Notes: generated by a model not told the origin, from the letters alone. Counted from the stretch's first letter, positions 54,701 through 62,801 are shown. The stretch is 64,000 nucleotides of DNA from Xylanimonas oleitrophica (GCF_003244315.1 NZ_QKWH01000004.1:248001-312000); one strand, 5' to 3'. Translations and numbers: made by a program.

Positions 54701-56814
54701 CGCCCACCCTGGTCTCCCCGGCCGGTGTGGCCGACCTCGACTTCGGCGACCAGGTCGAGGCCATCAACCGCGTCACCGCCCAGCTCAAGGACGGCGACCC
54801 GTCCAACGGCGAGGCCGACGTGGTGATCGCGCTGGTGCACGACGGCGCCTCCGCGGGCACGCCCGACGGCGCCACGCTCGAGGAGGAGGTCGCTGCCGGC
54901 GGCCCGTTCGCCGAGCTCGTCACCGAGACGGACGCCCGCGTCGCGGCCATCCTCACCGGTCACACGCACAAGCAGTACGCGTGGGACGCGCCCGTGCCGG
55001 GCGTCGAGGGCAAGACCCGCCCGATCGTCCAGACGGGCAACTACGGCGAGTTCCTCGGCCGCACCACGCTGACCGTCGACCCGGCCACGGGTGAGGTCAC
55101 CGACCACGAGTCGCGGAACGTCGCACGCACCACCACGGCGACCGACGTCCTCGTGGGCACGTACCCGCGGGTGGCCGAGGTCAAGACGATCGTCGACGCC
55201 GCCCTCGCCCACGCCGACGAGATCGGTTCGCAGCCGGTCTCGGAGGTCACCGCCGACATCACCACGGCGTTCGCCGGCGGCTCCTACGTCGACGGCGTGT
55301 GGACCGGCGGGTCCCGTGACGACCGTGCCTCGGAGTCCACGCTGGGCAACCTCGTGGGCAACGCGCTGCGCGACTCGCTCGCGGCCCCCGAGCGCGGGGG
55401 TGCCCAGATCGGCATCGTCAACCCGGGCGGCCTGCGCGCCGACCTCCGGGTGGGCGAGGACGGCGTCATCACGTACGCCGAGGCCAACGCGGTGCTGCCG
55501 TTCGTCAACAACGTGTGGTCGCTGACCGTCACGGGAGCACAGCTCGAGCAGATCCTCGAGGAGCAGTGGCAGACCAACGCGGACGGCACCCGTCCGTCGC
55601 GCCCGTACCTGGCGCTCGGCCTGTCCGACAACGTCACCTGGGTGGCTCGCACCGCCGACGGCAACGCGACGCCGGGTGACAACGTGCTGGCGGTCTACGT
55701 GGACGGGCAGCTCGTCCAGCCCGACGACACGTTCCGGGTCTCCACGTTCAGCTTCCTGGCGACCGGTGGTGACAACTTCCGGACGTTCGCGCAGGCCACG
55801 GACGTGCGCGACTCGGGCCTCGTGGACCGCGACGCGTGGATCGCCTACCTGCGGGACAACGCCCCGCTCTCGCCGTCGTTCGCCCGCACGCGGGTGGTCG
55901 CGGGGGCGCTGCCGGGCACGGTCCGTGCGGGGGAGCAGGCGTCGGCCGAGCTCTCGGGCCTCGACCTGACGTCGCTCGGCTCGCCCCGCAACACCACGGC
56001 CACGGTCGCGCTCGTCCCTGCGGACGACACGGCGGCCGAGGGCGTGAGCCTGGGTGACGTGGCCGTCTCGAACGGCACGGCCACGATCGCCGCGACCGTG
56101 CCGGCCACCACGGCGGCGGGGCAGTACGCCCTGAAGGTGACCGCGTCGCCGTCGGGCACGACGGCGCTGCTGCCGCTCACGGTCGAGGCTGCCCCGGCCC
56201 CGCCGGCCGGGGTCACGCTCACGGGCCTCAGCGCCCGCGCGCAGTGCGTCGACGGCCGTGCCGCCGTCGCCGTCTACGCCGTCAACGGGGAGCAGGTGCC
56301 CGTGGACATCCGGCTGACGACGCCGTACGGCGACAAGAAGCTGGAGAAGGTCGCGCCGGGCAAGGCCGCGTACGCGATCTTCACCACGGGTGCGGTGGCC
56401 GTGCCCGCCGGCACGGCGCAGGTGGCCGGCTACTACTGGGACGGCGTGGGCCACCACCAGGTCTACACCGTCGAGTACGCCGCGGTGGAGTGCACCCCGC
56501 CCGTGCCCGCCTACTCGCCGACCACGATCTACACCGGCGGCGAGAAGGTCACCTACCAGGGCAAGGTGTACCAGGCCCAGTGGTGGACCCAGGGCGCGGC
56601 GCCGGGCGCCTCCCCGTGGGGCTCCTGGATGGAGGTCGGTGCCGAGGTGAAGACCTCGACCGGCACGTTCCTGCGCTGGACCGACTCGTGGGTCTACACC
56701 GGTGGTGAGACCGTCGTCCACGACGGCCACCTGTGGAAGGCGCGCTGGTGGACCCGCAACCAGGCCCCGGGGGCCGAGCTGTGGGGCCCGTGGCAGGACC
56801 TGGGGAAGATCTGA
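51715..56814 (+). CDS. Secreted multidomain extracellular nuclease/5'-nucleotidase with chitin-binding repeats
   Basis: 1,699 residues. Signal peptide (about 1-37). Lamin-tail domain about 40-170 (GLVINEAYLSGGSANAPYRN). OB-like segment then ExeM/NucH-type endonuclease-phosphatase domain about 515-850 (KVGVFNVLNYF, VVGLLEIEN, VNHFKSKGSA, VGDFNAYTHEDP, RSSDHNPV). Metallophosphatase about 860-1150 (DILNINDFHGRIDG, VGNHEFDQG, LTGHTHKQYAW). 5'-nucleotidase C-terminal domain about 1180-1370. Ig-like region, then two CBM5/12-type modules about 1600-1699 (YTGGEKVTYQGKVYQAQWWT and a second copy). It should cut extracellular DNA and dephosphorylate nucleotides while bound to chitin or wall. GAGGAG lies 6 nt before the GTG. 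Confidence 0.93.
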   Translation: MTLAEPHARRRRGVVATLLSAALAVPASIGLAVPAAAAPDGSGLVINEAYLSGGSANAPYRNKFVELYNPTDAAIELSGMSLQYRSATSTGAFGGVVALDGSVAPGGYYLVAGGSNGTTGQPLPTPDQSSGSLNPSGTTGTIALVRATSAVALPAGGGVNSDPRVVDLLGYGTSNTFETSVAPAPSANNVPASINRTDAVDTDDNGADFRVLQTVTPQTSTGGGQPDPEPTPEPTAEPTAPAEPGQDSHTIAEIQGTGAVSPLVGRTVTTTGVVTAAYPTGGLAGYTIQTPGTGGTTDATPGASDALFVYSPSTAGRVSVGDTVQVTGAVSEYYGLTQITVSSTAGLRVLPAGEPVTPLETAWPATDAEREALESMLVAPQGPFTVSNTYSTNQYGEVGLAAGEGPLVQGTEAGRPGSAEKAAVEADNAARGVVLDDGASVNFLTSANSSMTPSYVSLENPVRVGAPVTFTAPVIVDFRNDTWKLNPTGPLTAGTASPVTFENTRTRAPEPVGGDLKVGVFNVLNYFTTLGADWPGATSYKDRQGNPVTVNNAPNNGPRGAWDAASLARQQAKIVAAINDLDADVVGLLEIENSAALGEEADEALATLVDALNADAGSDVWAYVPSSADLPAASSQDVITNALIYKPAVVERVGDSRALGDQSRNGQAFANAREPIGQSFAPVEGGEPFFVAVNHFKSKGSAGPWPGDADKGDGQGSSNESRVRQATALRDWVATVTEPGEAVALVGDFNAYTHEDPMHVLYDAGYTDAATTFAPGKYSYSFSGLSGSLDHVLLNEAALARTTGADVWEINAEESIALEYSRYNYHGTLFYEDGPYRSSDHNPVVVGLTAGEDAGEPGPVRLDILNINDFHGRIDGNTVAFAGTVEELRAENPEGTLFVSAGDNIGASLFASAVADDQPTIDVLNALGMDASAVGNHEFDQGFEDLAGRVTDESDFPILGANVYLKGTTTAALPEYEVVSVQGVDVGFVGVVTPETPTLVSPAGVADLDFGDQVEAINRVTAQLKDGDPSNGEADVVIALVHDGASAGTPDGATLEEEVAAGGPFAELVTETDARVAAILTGHTHKQYAWDAPVPGVEGKTRPIVQTGNYGEFLGRTTLTVDPATGEVTDHESRNVARTTTATDVLVGTYPRVAEVKTIVDAALAHADEIGSQPVSEVTADITTAFAGGSYVDGVWTGGSRDDRASESTLGNLVGNALRDSLAAPERGGAQIGIVNPGGLRADLRVGEDGVITYAEANAVLPFVNNVWSLTVTGAQLEQILEEQWQTNADGTRPSRPYLALGLSDNVTWVARTADGNATPGDNVLAVYVDGQLVQPDDTFRVSTFSFLATGGDNFRTFAQATDVRDSGLVDRDAWIAYLRDNAPLSPSFARTRVVAGALPGTVRAGEQASAELSGLDLTSLGSPRNTTATVALVPADDTAAEGVSLGDVAVSNGTATIAATVPATTAAGQYALKVTASPSGTTALLPLTVEAAPAPPAGVTLTGLSARAQCVDGRAAVAVYAVNGEQVPVDIRLTTPYGDKKLEKVAPGKAAYAIFTTGAVAVPAGTAQVAGYYWDGVGHHQVYTVEYAAVECTPPVPAYSPTTIYTGGEKVTYQGKVYQAQWWTQGAAPGASPWGSWMEVGAEVKTSTGTFLRWTDSWVYTGGETVVHDGHLWKARWWTRNQAPGAELWGPWQDLGKI

Positions 56815-56842
56815 CGCCCTGACGGGCTGAGGTGACCGGCGG

Positions 56843-56879
56843 AGGCCGGGGGAGCGCGGTGATCGCGCGCCCCCGGCCT
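56843..56879 (+). terminator. Hairpin terminator of the nuclease/nucleotidase gene
   Basis: AGGCCGGGGG (56843-56852) pairs with CCCCCGGCCT (56870-56879), extended by GCGCG/CGCGC, 28 nt after the stop. Confidence 0.7.
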
Positions 56880-56906
56880 TCGCCGTCCCTTGGCTACCCT
56901 GGGAGG

Positions 56907-57302
56907 GTGAGCACCCCCGAGCAGCCGCAGGCCGGCACCACCACCGAGCCGACCGCCGACGCGACGCCCGCCGCGCCCCCCGCCGCCGAGGTCACCGACG
57001 AGGCAGCGACCGCGCCGGAGGCGAGCCGTGAGGCCGAGGTGGCTGCCGTCGTCGACCCCGGCACGGTGCGTCGCGCCCCCCGCTACAAGGCGTTCTTCTG
57101 GATCGGAGCGCTGCTCGGCGTCGCGATCGGCCTGGGGCTGGGCCTGTACCTGGTCTTCACCCACGACCCGTCCCAGGGCGTGCCGCTGTTCAAGCCGGGC
57201 GTCTACGTGACCGTCGTGGTGCTCGCCACCACCACCGTGACCACCCTGCTCGCAGGTCTCGTGGCCGTGCTCCTGGACCGCCGGAGCGTCAAGGGGCGCT
57301 GA
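56907..57302 (+). CDS. Two-helix membrane protein upstream of purF
   Basis: 131 residues. A Thr/Ala/Pro/Glu-rich N-terminal half (about 1-55) precedes a basic RRAPRYKAFFW and two transmembrane helices (about 62-84 and 97-120) with a short loop. Small membrane proteins of this form occur beside purF in several Micrococcales (recollection). The GTG lies 6 nt after TACCCT, with GGGAGG directly before it. Confidence 0.75.
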   Translation: MSTPEQPQAGTTTEPTADATPAAPPAAEVTDEAATAPEASREAEVAAVVDPGTVRRAPRYKAFFWIGALLGVAIGLGLGLYLVFTHDPSQGVPLFKPGVYVTVVVLATTTVTTLLAGLVAVLLDRRSVKGR

Positions 57303-57322
57303 ACCGGTGGGCTCGCCCGTGT

Positions 57323-57328
57323 GATACT
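57323..57328 (+). promoter_or_regulatory. -10 box (GATACT) giving a leaderless purF mRNA
   Basis: GATACT is followed by 6 nt and then ATG 57335. Transcription would start at or next to the A of the start codon. No ribosome site is present. Confidence 0.55.
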
Positions 57329-57334
57329 TGTGAC

Positions 57335-58882
57335 ATGCCTCTGCGCCCTGACGGCCGCCTCACCCATGACCTGATGCCCGGCGAGAAGGGCCCCCAGGAC
57401 GCCTGCGGCGTCTTCGGCGTGTGGGCCCCGGGCGAGGAGGTCGCCAAGCTCGCCTACTTCGGCCTCTACGCGCTGCAGCACCGCGGGCAGGAGTCCGCCG
57501 GCATCGCCACCTCCAACGGCGAGCAGATCCTGGTCTACAAGGACATGGGCCTGGTGTCCCAGGTGTTCGACGAGACCGCGCTGGACGCGCTGCACGGCCA
57601 CATCGCCGTCGGCCACTGCCGCTACTCGACCACGGGCGGAGTCACGTGGGAGAACGCGCAGCCGACGCTCGGCGCCACGGCGTCGGGCACCGTGGCCCTG
57701 GGGCACAACGGCAACCTCACCAACTCGGCCGAGCTGGTCAACCTCGTCGCGGAGCGCTACGGCGCGCAGCGGCGCGGCGAGCTGGCCCGCGGCAACACCA
57801 CCGACACCGCCCTGGTCACCGCGCTGCTCGCCGGCGACGAGGACCACACCCTCGCCCAGACGGCGCTCGAGGTGCTGCCCCGCCTGCGCGGCGCGTTCTC
57901 GCTCGTGTTCATGGACGAGCGCACCCTGTACGCCGCGCGCGACCCGCAGGGCGTGCGCCCGCTCGTGCTCGGCCGCCTCGAGCGCGGCTGGGTCGTGGCG
58001 TCCGAGACGCCGGCCCTCGACATCGTCGGTGCCAGCTACGTGCGCGACGTCGAGCCGGGCGAGCTCATCATGATCGACGCCGACGGCCTGCGCTCCGAGC
58101 GCTTCGCCGAGGTGCAGCGTGCCGGGTGCGTCTTCGAGTACGTGTACCTGGCCCGCCCCGACAACGTCATCAACGGCCGCTCCGTGCACGCCAGCCGCGT
58201 CGAGATGGGCCGGGCACTGGCCCGCGAGCACCCCGTCGACGCCGACCTGGTGATCCCCACCCCCGAGTCGGGCACGCCGGCCGCCGTGGGGTACGCGCAG
58301 GAGTCAGGCATCCCGTTCGGGCAGGGCCTGACCAAGAACGCGTACGTGGGCCGCACGTTCATCCAGCCCTCGGACACGCTGCGCCAGCTCGGCATCCGCC
58401 TCAAGCTCAACCCGCTGCGCGAGGTCATCCGCGGCAAGCGCCTCGTCGTCGTGGACGACTCGATCGTGCGCGGCAACACCCAGCGGGCCCTGGTCCGCAT
58501 GCTGCGCGAGGCCGGGGCGGCCGAGGTGCACGTGCGCATCTCCTCGCCGCCCGTGAAGTGGCCCTGCTTCTACGGCATCGACTTCGCCTCGAGGGCCGAG
58601 CTCATCGCCAACGGCCTCTCGGTCGAGGAGATCGGCCAGTCGCTGGGCGCCGACTCTCTCGGGTACATCTCCATCGACGGCATGATCGCCGCCACGGAGC
58701 AGCCGGCCTCCCAGCTGTGCGCAGCCTGCTTCACCGGGAAGTACCCCATCGAGCTGCCGCCCGAGGAGCAGCTCGGCAAGCACCTGCTGGAGCAGCCGGA
58801 GCTGCCGCTGGGCGCCCCGGAGGACGGCCTGCGGGCACTGTCCGTCTCCGCCGGCGGCACCGGCGCCCTCCAGCACCCCTGA
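57335..58882 (+). CDS. purF: Amidophosphoribosyltransferase
   Basis: 515 residues. A 23-residue propeptide precedes the N-terminal nucleophile Cys24 (QDACGVFGVW). The glutaminase domain (YALQHRGQESAGIA, GHCRYSTTG, ALGHNGNLTN) is followed by the PRTase domain with the PRPP loop RLVVVDDSIVRGNTQRALVRML, and Cys residues in CAACFTGKYP typical of Fe-S-containing PurF. It commits PRPP to purine synthesis. The mRNA is probably leaderless. purM follows after 76 nt. Confidence 0.96.
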   Translation: MPLRPDGRLTHDLMPGEKGPQDACGVFGVWAPGEEVAKLAYFGLYALQHRGQESAGIATSNGEQILVYKDMGLVSQVFDETALDALHGHIAVGHCRYSTTGGVTWENAQPTLGATASGTVALGHNGNLTNSAELVNLVAERYGAQRRGELARGNTTDTALVTALLAGDEDHTLAQTALEVLPRLRGAFSLVFMDERTLYAARDPQGVRPLVLGRLERGWVVASETPALDIVGASYVRDVEPGELIMIDADGLRSERFAEVQRAGCVFEYVYLARPDNVINGRSVHASRVEMGRALAREHPVDADLVIPTPESGTPAAVGYAQESGIPFGQGLTKNAYVGRTFIQPSDTLRQLGIRLKLNPLREVIRGKRLVVVDDSIVRGNTQRALVRMLREAGAAEVHVRISSPPVKWPCFYGIDFASRAELIANGLSVEEIGQSLGADSLGYISIDGMIAATEQPASQLCAACFTGKYPIELPPEEQLGKHLLEQPELPLGAPEDGLRALSVSAGGTGALQHP

Positions 58883-58958
58883 CCCTCCGCAGCCCGGTGG
58901 TCGAGTCATCGGCCGGCGGGCCGAGCCACCCACCACCGAGCGCATGGAGCACCCGAAC

Positions 58959-60068
58959 GTGACGAACGAAGGCCTGACGTACGCCGCCGCCGGCGTCGAC
59001 ACCGAGGCGGGCGACAAGGCCGTCGAGCTCATGAAGGACGCGGTGCGCCGCACCCAGGGCGCCGAGGTGCTCGGGGGAGTGGGCGGGTTCGCCGGGCTCT
59101 ACGACCTCGGTGCGCTCACGGCGTACCGCCGCCCCCTCCTGGCGACCTCGACGGACGGCGTGGGTACCAAGGTGGCCGTGGCCCAGGCGATGGACAAGCA
59201 CGACACCATCGGGTTCGACCTGGTGGGCATGGTGGTCGACGACATCGTCGTGGTGGGCGCCAAGCCCCTGTTCATGACCGACTACATCGCCACCGGCAAG
59301 GTGGTGCCCGAGCGCGTCGCCGACATCGTCCGGGGCATCGCGCAGGCGTGCGAGGTGGCCGGGACCGCCCTGGTGGGCGGCGAGACCGCCGAGCACCCGG
59401 GCCTCCTCGGCCCGGACGAGTACGACGTCGCCGGTGCCGCCACCGGGATCGTCGAAGCCGACGCCGTGCTCGGCCCGGACCGCGTGCGCCCCGGTGACGT
59501 GCTCATCGGCATGGCGTCCTCGGGTCTGCACTCCAACGGCTACTCGCTGGTGCGCGCCGTCGTGAAGCACGCCGGGTGGGAGCTGGACCGGCACGTGGAC
59601 GAGCTGGGCCGCACCCTGGGCGAGGAGCTGCTCGAGCCCACCCGCGTCTACGCCTCCGACGTGCTGGCGCTGGCCGCCGACGAGGCCGCGCAGGTGCATG
59701 CCTTCACGCACGTGACCGGCGGCGGGCTCGCGGCCAACCTGGCGCGCGTGCTGCCCGCCGGGCTCGTGGCCACCGTGGACCGCGCCTCCTGGCAGGTGCC
59801 GGCCGTGTTCGGCATGGTGCGCGAGCTCGGCAAGGTCCCCGTCGCGGACATCGAGGGCACGCTGAACCTGGGCGTCGGCATGGTCGCCGTCGTGGGGGCC
59901 GAGGGCGCGGACGCCGCGCTCGCACGCCTCGCCGCCCTCGGTGTCCCTGCGTGGGAGCTCGGCACCGTCTCGTCCCTCGACTTCGAGACTGCGTCGCACG
60001 ACCTGGTGACCGGCACCAAGGGTGTCGACGGCGGTGCCGTGCGCCTCGTGAACGACTACCGGTTCTGA
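58959..60068 (+). CDS. purM: Phosphoribosylformylglycinamidine cyclo-ligase
   Basis: About 369 residues. Landmarks are GLTYAAAGVDTEAGDKAVELMK, GGFAGLYDLG, LLATSTDGVGTKVAVAQAM, DLVGMVVDDIVVVGAKPLFMTDYIATGK, LVGGETAEHPG, GMASSGLHSNGYSLVR and FTHVTGGGLAANLARVLP. It closes the imidazole ring to give AIR. GTG 58959 gives the family N-terminus (MTNEGLTYAAAG) with GGAG 8 nt upstream; ATG 58944 would add five residues. Confidence 0.94.
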   Translation: MTNEGLTYAAAGVDTEAGDKAVELMKDAVRRTQGAEVLGGVGGFAGLYDLGALTAYRRPLLATSTDGVGTKVAVAQAMDKHDTIGFDLVGMVVDDIVVVGAKPLFMTDYIATGKVVPERVADIVRGIAQACEVAGTALVGGETAEHPGLLGPDEYDVAGAATGIVEADAVLGPDRVRPGDVLIGMASSGLHSNGYSLVRAVVKHAGWELDRHVDELGRTLGEELLEPTRVYASDVLALAADEAAQVHAFTHVTGGGLAANLARVLPAGLVATVDRASWQVPAVFGMVRELGKVPVADIEGTLNLGVGMVAVVGAEGADAALARLAALGVPAWELGTVSSLDFETASHDLVTGTKGVDGGAVRLVNDYRF

Positions 60069-60120
60069 CGGGAGCTGGTGGCCGGCCTCACCGGGCCGGT
60101 CACCAAGCCCGAGCAGCACG

Positions 60121-60158
60121 ACGAAGGGCCGGACGGCTGATGCCGTCCGGCCCTTCGT
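60121..60158. terminator. Strong hairpin between purM and DUF3073 gene
   Basis: A perfect 17-bp stem (60121-60137 with 60142-60158) with loop TGAT, between convergent genes. Confidence 0.8.
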
Positions 60159-60222
60159 GTACTGCTACTACTACTCGGATCATCAGACCCGCCGGTGCAG
60201 CCGGGGAGTCTGTCAGGGCGCC

Positions 60223-60426
60223 TCAGCGCTCGTCGTCGTCCCAGGAGCGGTACCGGTTGTCGAAGTCGTCGTCCGCGGTCGGGGAGAACCGGTCCTCGGT
60301 GGCGACGTCGGTGTGACCGCTCCCTCGCAGCTCCTGCTCCAGCGCGCTGTAGTTCGTCGCGGGGCTGAAATACTTCAGCTCGCGAGCAACCTTGGTCTGC
60401 TTCGCCTTCTGACGGCCGCGGCCCAT
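60223..60426 (-). CDS. DUF3073 family small protein
   Basis: 67 residues. The highly conserved start MGRGRQKAKQTKVARELKY, SPATNYSALEQEL and an acidic end (DDDFDNRYRSWDDDER) identify DUF3073, found in most actinobacteria next to purM and bldC. The basic N-terminus and acidic tail suggest nucleic-acid or ribosome association, but the function is unknown. The 284-nt gap upstream to bldC holds no gene. Confidence 0.93.
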   Translation of the reverse strand: MGRGRQKAKQTKVARELKYFSPATNYSALEQELRGSGHTDVATEDRFSPTADDDFDNRYRSWDDDER

Positions 60427-60710
60427 GGCTCCCCCTCAACGTGGAGCGGGGCGGCGACGTGCTCAGACGTGCGGCCCCGGAGTAAGTGCGTGTCTGTTCA
60501 GGGTCCAACGGTACATGAGCGGCAGGCATTCCCTCCACTCCGAACGGTGATCCTGAGCACCTTGGCGAGACTCCGTGCCAGGTCGCCGCGCAATTCATCC
60601 TCCCCCCAAGTCGCATAAATCGTCCTTGCGCCCACAATGGGAGGAACGCGGCCGTGCACGTCACTTCGGGCGCCGCCCGAGACCGGCCGACAGCAGGGGA
60701 GGTGTGCCGG

Positions 60711-60923
60711 ATGTCGCTCCATCATGGAGAGTCTGAAGTTCTGCTGACACCGGCGGAGGTCGCAAGCCTGTTCAGGGTGGACCCGAAGACGGTCACACGC
60801 TGGGCGAAGGCCGGCAAGCTGTCGTCCATCCGGACGCTCGGCGGCCACCGACGCTACAAGGAGTCCGAGGTGCGGGCGCTGCTGGGGGCAGCGTCCGAGA
60901 ACGCCGAGGACAGCACCCAGTAG
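60711..60923 (+). CDS. bldC: BldC-like MerR-type developmental regulator
   Basis: 70 residues, a single winged-helix MerR DNA-binding domain without an effector domain: LLTPAEVASLFRVDPKTVTRWAKAGKLSSIRTLGGHRRYKESEVRALL. Near-identical to the BldC type, which binds direct repeats head to tail and controls the onset of development in Streptomyces. AGGGGAGGT lies 7 nt before the ATG. An AT-rich CATAAAT (60614-60620) in the gap may mark its promoter. Confidence 0.94.
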   Translation: MSLHHGESEVLLTPAEVASLFRVDPKTVTRWAKAGKLSSIRTLGGHRRYKESEVRALLGAASENAEDSTQ

Positions 60924-60991
60924 CAGGACGACGACCCGGCGCCGCGCACGGCAGCCGGGCCGGCCCGCCACGGACGACGTGGCACGAACGC

Positions 60992-61028
60992 ACGGGTGCC
61001 CGGCGGCCTCAGGCCGCCGGGCACCCGT
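60992..61028. terminator. Hairpin after bldC
   Basis: A 15-bp perfect stem (60992-61006 with 61014-61028) with loop CCTCAGG, between convergent bldC and the DUF3618 gene. Confidence 0.75.
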
Positions 61029-61058
61029 CGTCGTCGCGCCCCGTGCAGGGGTGTCGTC

Positions 61059-61418
61059 TCAGCTGCGGACCTTGCGCACCACCAGGGCGGTCACCACCAG
61101 GACGACGGCGCCCGCCGCCCCCAGGAGAACCTTGACGTTGCGGGCCCGCCGCTCGTCGGCCGGCAGACCGTCACCGGTCAGCAGCCCGCCGGCGTCCGAC
61201 GCGGCCGTGCGGGTGGCCGACGCGAGCTGCGCGGCCTGGTAGCCCGGCGAGAGGCGGGTCGTCAGCTCGTCGATCGTCGCGCCGAGCTCGGCACGAGCCC
61301 GCTCGACCTCGGAGCGCAGCTCCTTGGCCGTGGGCTCCTTGCCGGTGGGGGCGGCACCCGTGCCGGGAGCCGCGTGACCCGCAGGGCGGGGGAGCTGCTG
61401 TTCGGGCGTGGTGCTCAC
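61059..61418 (-). CDS. DUF3618 family membrane-anchored protein
   Basis: 119 residues. The DUF3618 motif LRSEVERARAELGATIDELTTRLSP is followed by one C-terminal membrane helix (VKVLLGAAGAVVLVVTALVVRKV). The N-tail is Pro/Gly-rich. The GTG overlaps the stop of the holin-like gene (GTGA). DUF3618 proteins are commonly encoded next to holin-X proteins in actinobacteria; envelope or stress roles are suspected but unproven. Confidence 0.88.
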   Translation of the reverse strand: MSTTPEQQLPRPAGHAAPGTGAAPTGKEPTAKELRSEVERARAELGATIDELTTRLSPGYQAAQLASATRTAASDAGGLLTGDGLPADERRARNVKVLLGAAGAVVLVVTALVVRKVRS

Positions 61419-61867
61419 GGGCGGGCCTCCTCGGTGGTCCCGGTGGCGTCGTCGCCCTTGACGGCACCCTTGACGGTGGCGATGTCGTCCTTCACGCGGT
61501 CGATCGTCTCGGGCTTGCTGGCGACCTTCTTGAAGGTCCGGACACCCAGCATGGCCAGCACGCCCGCCAGGAGCAGCATGACGACGCCGACCACGAGCGC
61601 CGACAGCCACAGGGGCCAGGCCTCGGCCAGGCCGATGACGGCCGCCCAGATCAGCACGCCGACGGCGTAGAGGACGATCACCGCCGCGCCGGCCAGCAGC
61701 CCGGCGCCGATGCCGGACGCCTTCGCCTTGCTGGTCAGCTCCGCCTTCGCCAGCGCGATCTCGGACCGCACGAGCCGCGTGGCCTGCTCGGACAGCTGCT
61801 CGAAGAGCTTGCCCAGCGTCGGCTGCGGCGCGGCGGACGGTGTACGGCCGTCGTCCCAGTCGGTCAT
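61415..61867 (-). CDS. Actinobacterial holin-X (phage holin superfamily III-like) membrane protein
   Basis: 150 residues. A helix LGKLFEQLSEQATRLVRSEIALAKAELTSKAK leads into two transmembrane helices (about 50-75 and 80-108), then a basic amphipathic tail (KKVASKPETIDRVKDDIATVKGAVKG). This matches the PF07332 'holin' family, chromosomal and not linked to phage genes here. GGAG lies 8 nt before the ATG. Coupled to the DUF3618 gene. Confidence 0.87.
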   Translation of the reverse strand: MTDWDDGRTPSAAPQPTLGKLFEQLSEQATRLVRSEIALAKAELTSKAKASGIGAGLLAGAAVIVLYAVGVLIWAAVIGLAEAWPLWLSALVVGVVMLLLAGVLAMLGVRTFKKVASKPETIDRVKDDIATVKGAVKGDDATGTTEEARP

Positions 61868-61968
61868 CGTTGCTCCATCCTCGGTGTGCAGGACTGCGGG
61901 TTCCACTCAACTCGCTTCCCGAGGACCCGGCAATTCAGAACGCCTGGTAGGAGGGCAGAAAAACGACG

Positions 61969-62002
61969 AGACCCCCGGATCCAGGGCAGGATCCGGGGGT
62001 CT
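61969..62002 (-). terminator. Intrinsic terminator of the tRNA operon
   Basis: A perfect 14-bp stem (61969-61982 with 61989-62002) with loop AGGGCA, followed on the minus strand by CGTCGTTTTT, a true U-run. It lies 6 nt beyond the 3' end of tRNA-Phe. Confidence 0.88.
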
Positions 62003-62007
62003 TCCGG

Positions 62008-62080
62008 TGGCTCCGAGGGGCGTCGATCCCCTGACCTCACGATTTTCAGTCGTGCGCTCTACCAACTGAGCTACAGAGCC
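62008..62080 (-). tRNA. tRNA-Phe (GAA)
   Basis: 73 nt. Acceptor GGCTCTG/CGGAGCC, D-arm TAGCTCAGTTGGTAGAGC, anticodon loop ACTGAAAAT with GAA, T-arm GGGGATCGACGCCCC. CCA is not fully encoded. Last gene of a Glu-Asp-Phe operon. Confidence 0.96.
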
Positions 62081-62131
62081 TCGGACACGAACGCCCGGGC
62101 GCCGTTTCCGACGTTCCGGGCGCTTGGTGCG

Positions 62132-62205
62132 CGACCCTGACGGGACTTGAACCCGCGACCTCCGCCGTGACAGGGCGGCGCGCTAACCAACTGCGCTACA
62201 GGGCC
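62132..62205 (-). tRNA. tRNA-Asp (GTC)
   Basis: 74 nt. Acceptor GGCCCTG/CAGGGTC, D-arm TAGCGCAGTTGGTTAGCGC, anticodon loop with GTC inside CTGTCAC, T-arm CGGGTTCAAGTCCCG, discriminator G as usual for tRNA-Asp. Confidence 0.96.
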
Positions 62206-62334
62206 TTGACCCGTTGCGATCTCTCGCTCTCGGGCCGGGTAGAAGCGTACATCACTGCGGAGGTAAACCTGAAATCGACCTCTGACCTGCGACGACGCCC
62301 CTGGTTGCCGACGACCTCGCGGTGCGCCGACCAG

Positions 62335-62407
62335 TACCCCCAACGGGATTCGAACCCGTGTACCCGCCGTGAAAGGGCGGTGTCCTAGGCCGCTAGACGA
62401 TGGGGGC
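62335..62407 (-). tRNA. tRNA-Glu (TTC)
   Basis: 73 nt. Acceptor GCCCCCA/TGGGGGT, D-arm CGTCTAGCGGCCTAGGAC, anticodon loop CTTTCAC with TTC, T-arm CGGGTTCGAATCCCG. First gene of the operon; its 5' end is 31 nt from the divergent metallopeptidase start. Confidence 0.96.
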
Positions 62408-62438
62408 CGGGACGGTCAGCCAGCATACCTGGGAGAGG

Positions 62439-62801
62439 ATGGACCCCGTGGTGGAGATGTCGCGCGAGGAGTTCGAGGCAGCGGTGTCGGACGCGCTCGA
62501 CACGGTGCCCCCCGACCTGACGGCCCAGATGGACAACGTCGTCGTGCTCGTCGAGGACGACGCGCCCGCCGAGGACCCCGGGCTGCTCGGGCTCTACGAG
62601 GGAGTGCCGCTCACCGAGCGCGACCTCGGGTGGGCCGCCGGAGCCCTGCCCGACCGCATCACGATCTTCCGCAACCCCACCCTCGCCATCTGCGACACCC
62701 GCGACGACGTCGTCGAGGAGGTCGCCATCACCGTCGTCCACGAGATCGCGCACCACTTCGGCATCGACGACGAGCGGCTGCACGAGCTCGGCTGGGCCTG
62801 A
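62439..62801 (+). CDS. Zincin-like metallopeptidase family protein
   Basis: 120 residues. It carries the compact zincin motif H-E-I-A-H-H-F-G-I-D-D (VVHEIAHHFGIDDERLHELGW), preceded by ERDLGWAAGALPDRITIFRNP. This matches the small actinobacterial family annotated as metallopeptidase (PF06262-like). The substrate is unknown. ATG 62439 follows GGGAGAGG; an upstream ATG at 62400 would overlap tRNA-Glu and is rejected. Confidence 0.87.
   Translation: MDPVVEMSREEFEAAVSDALDTVPPDLTAQMDNVVVLVEDDAPAEDPGLLGLYEGVPLTERDLGWAAGALPDRITIFRNPTLAICDTRDDVVEEVAITVVHEIAHHFGIDDERLHELGWA

Noticed and set aside
53590-56730. A 1,046-codon minus-strand frame opposite the nuclease/nucleotidase
   Set aside because: The plus-strand frame has clear domains throughout. 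The antisense translation has none.
61415-61867. Prophage remnant suggested by the holin-like gene
   Set aside because: Chromosomal holin-X/DUF3618 pairs are common in actinobacteria; no other phage gene is nearby.
62400-62801. Start of the metallopeptidase at ATG 62400
   Set aside because: It would overlap the 5' end of tRNA-Glu. ATG 62439 has a ribosome site and keeps the domain intact.
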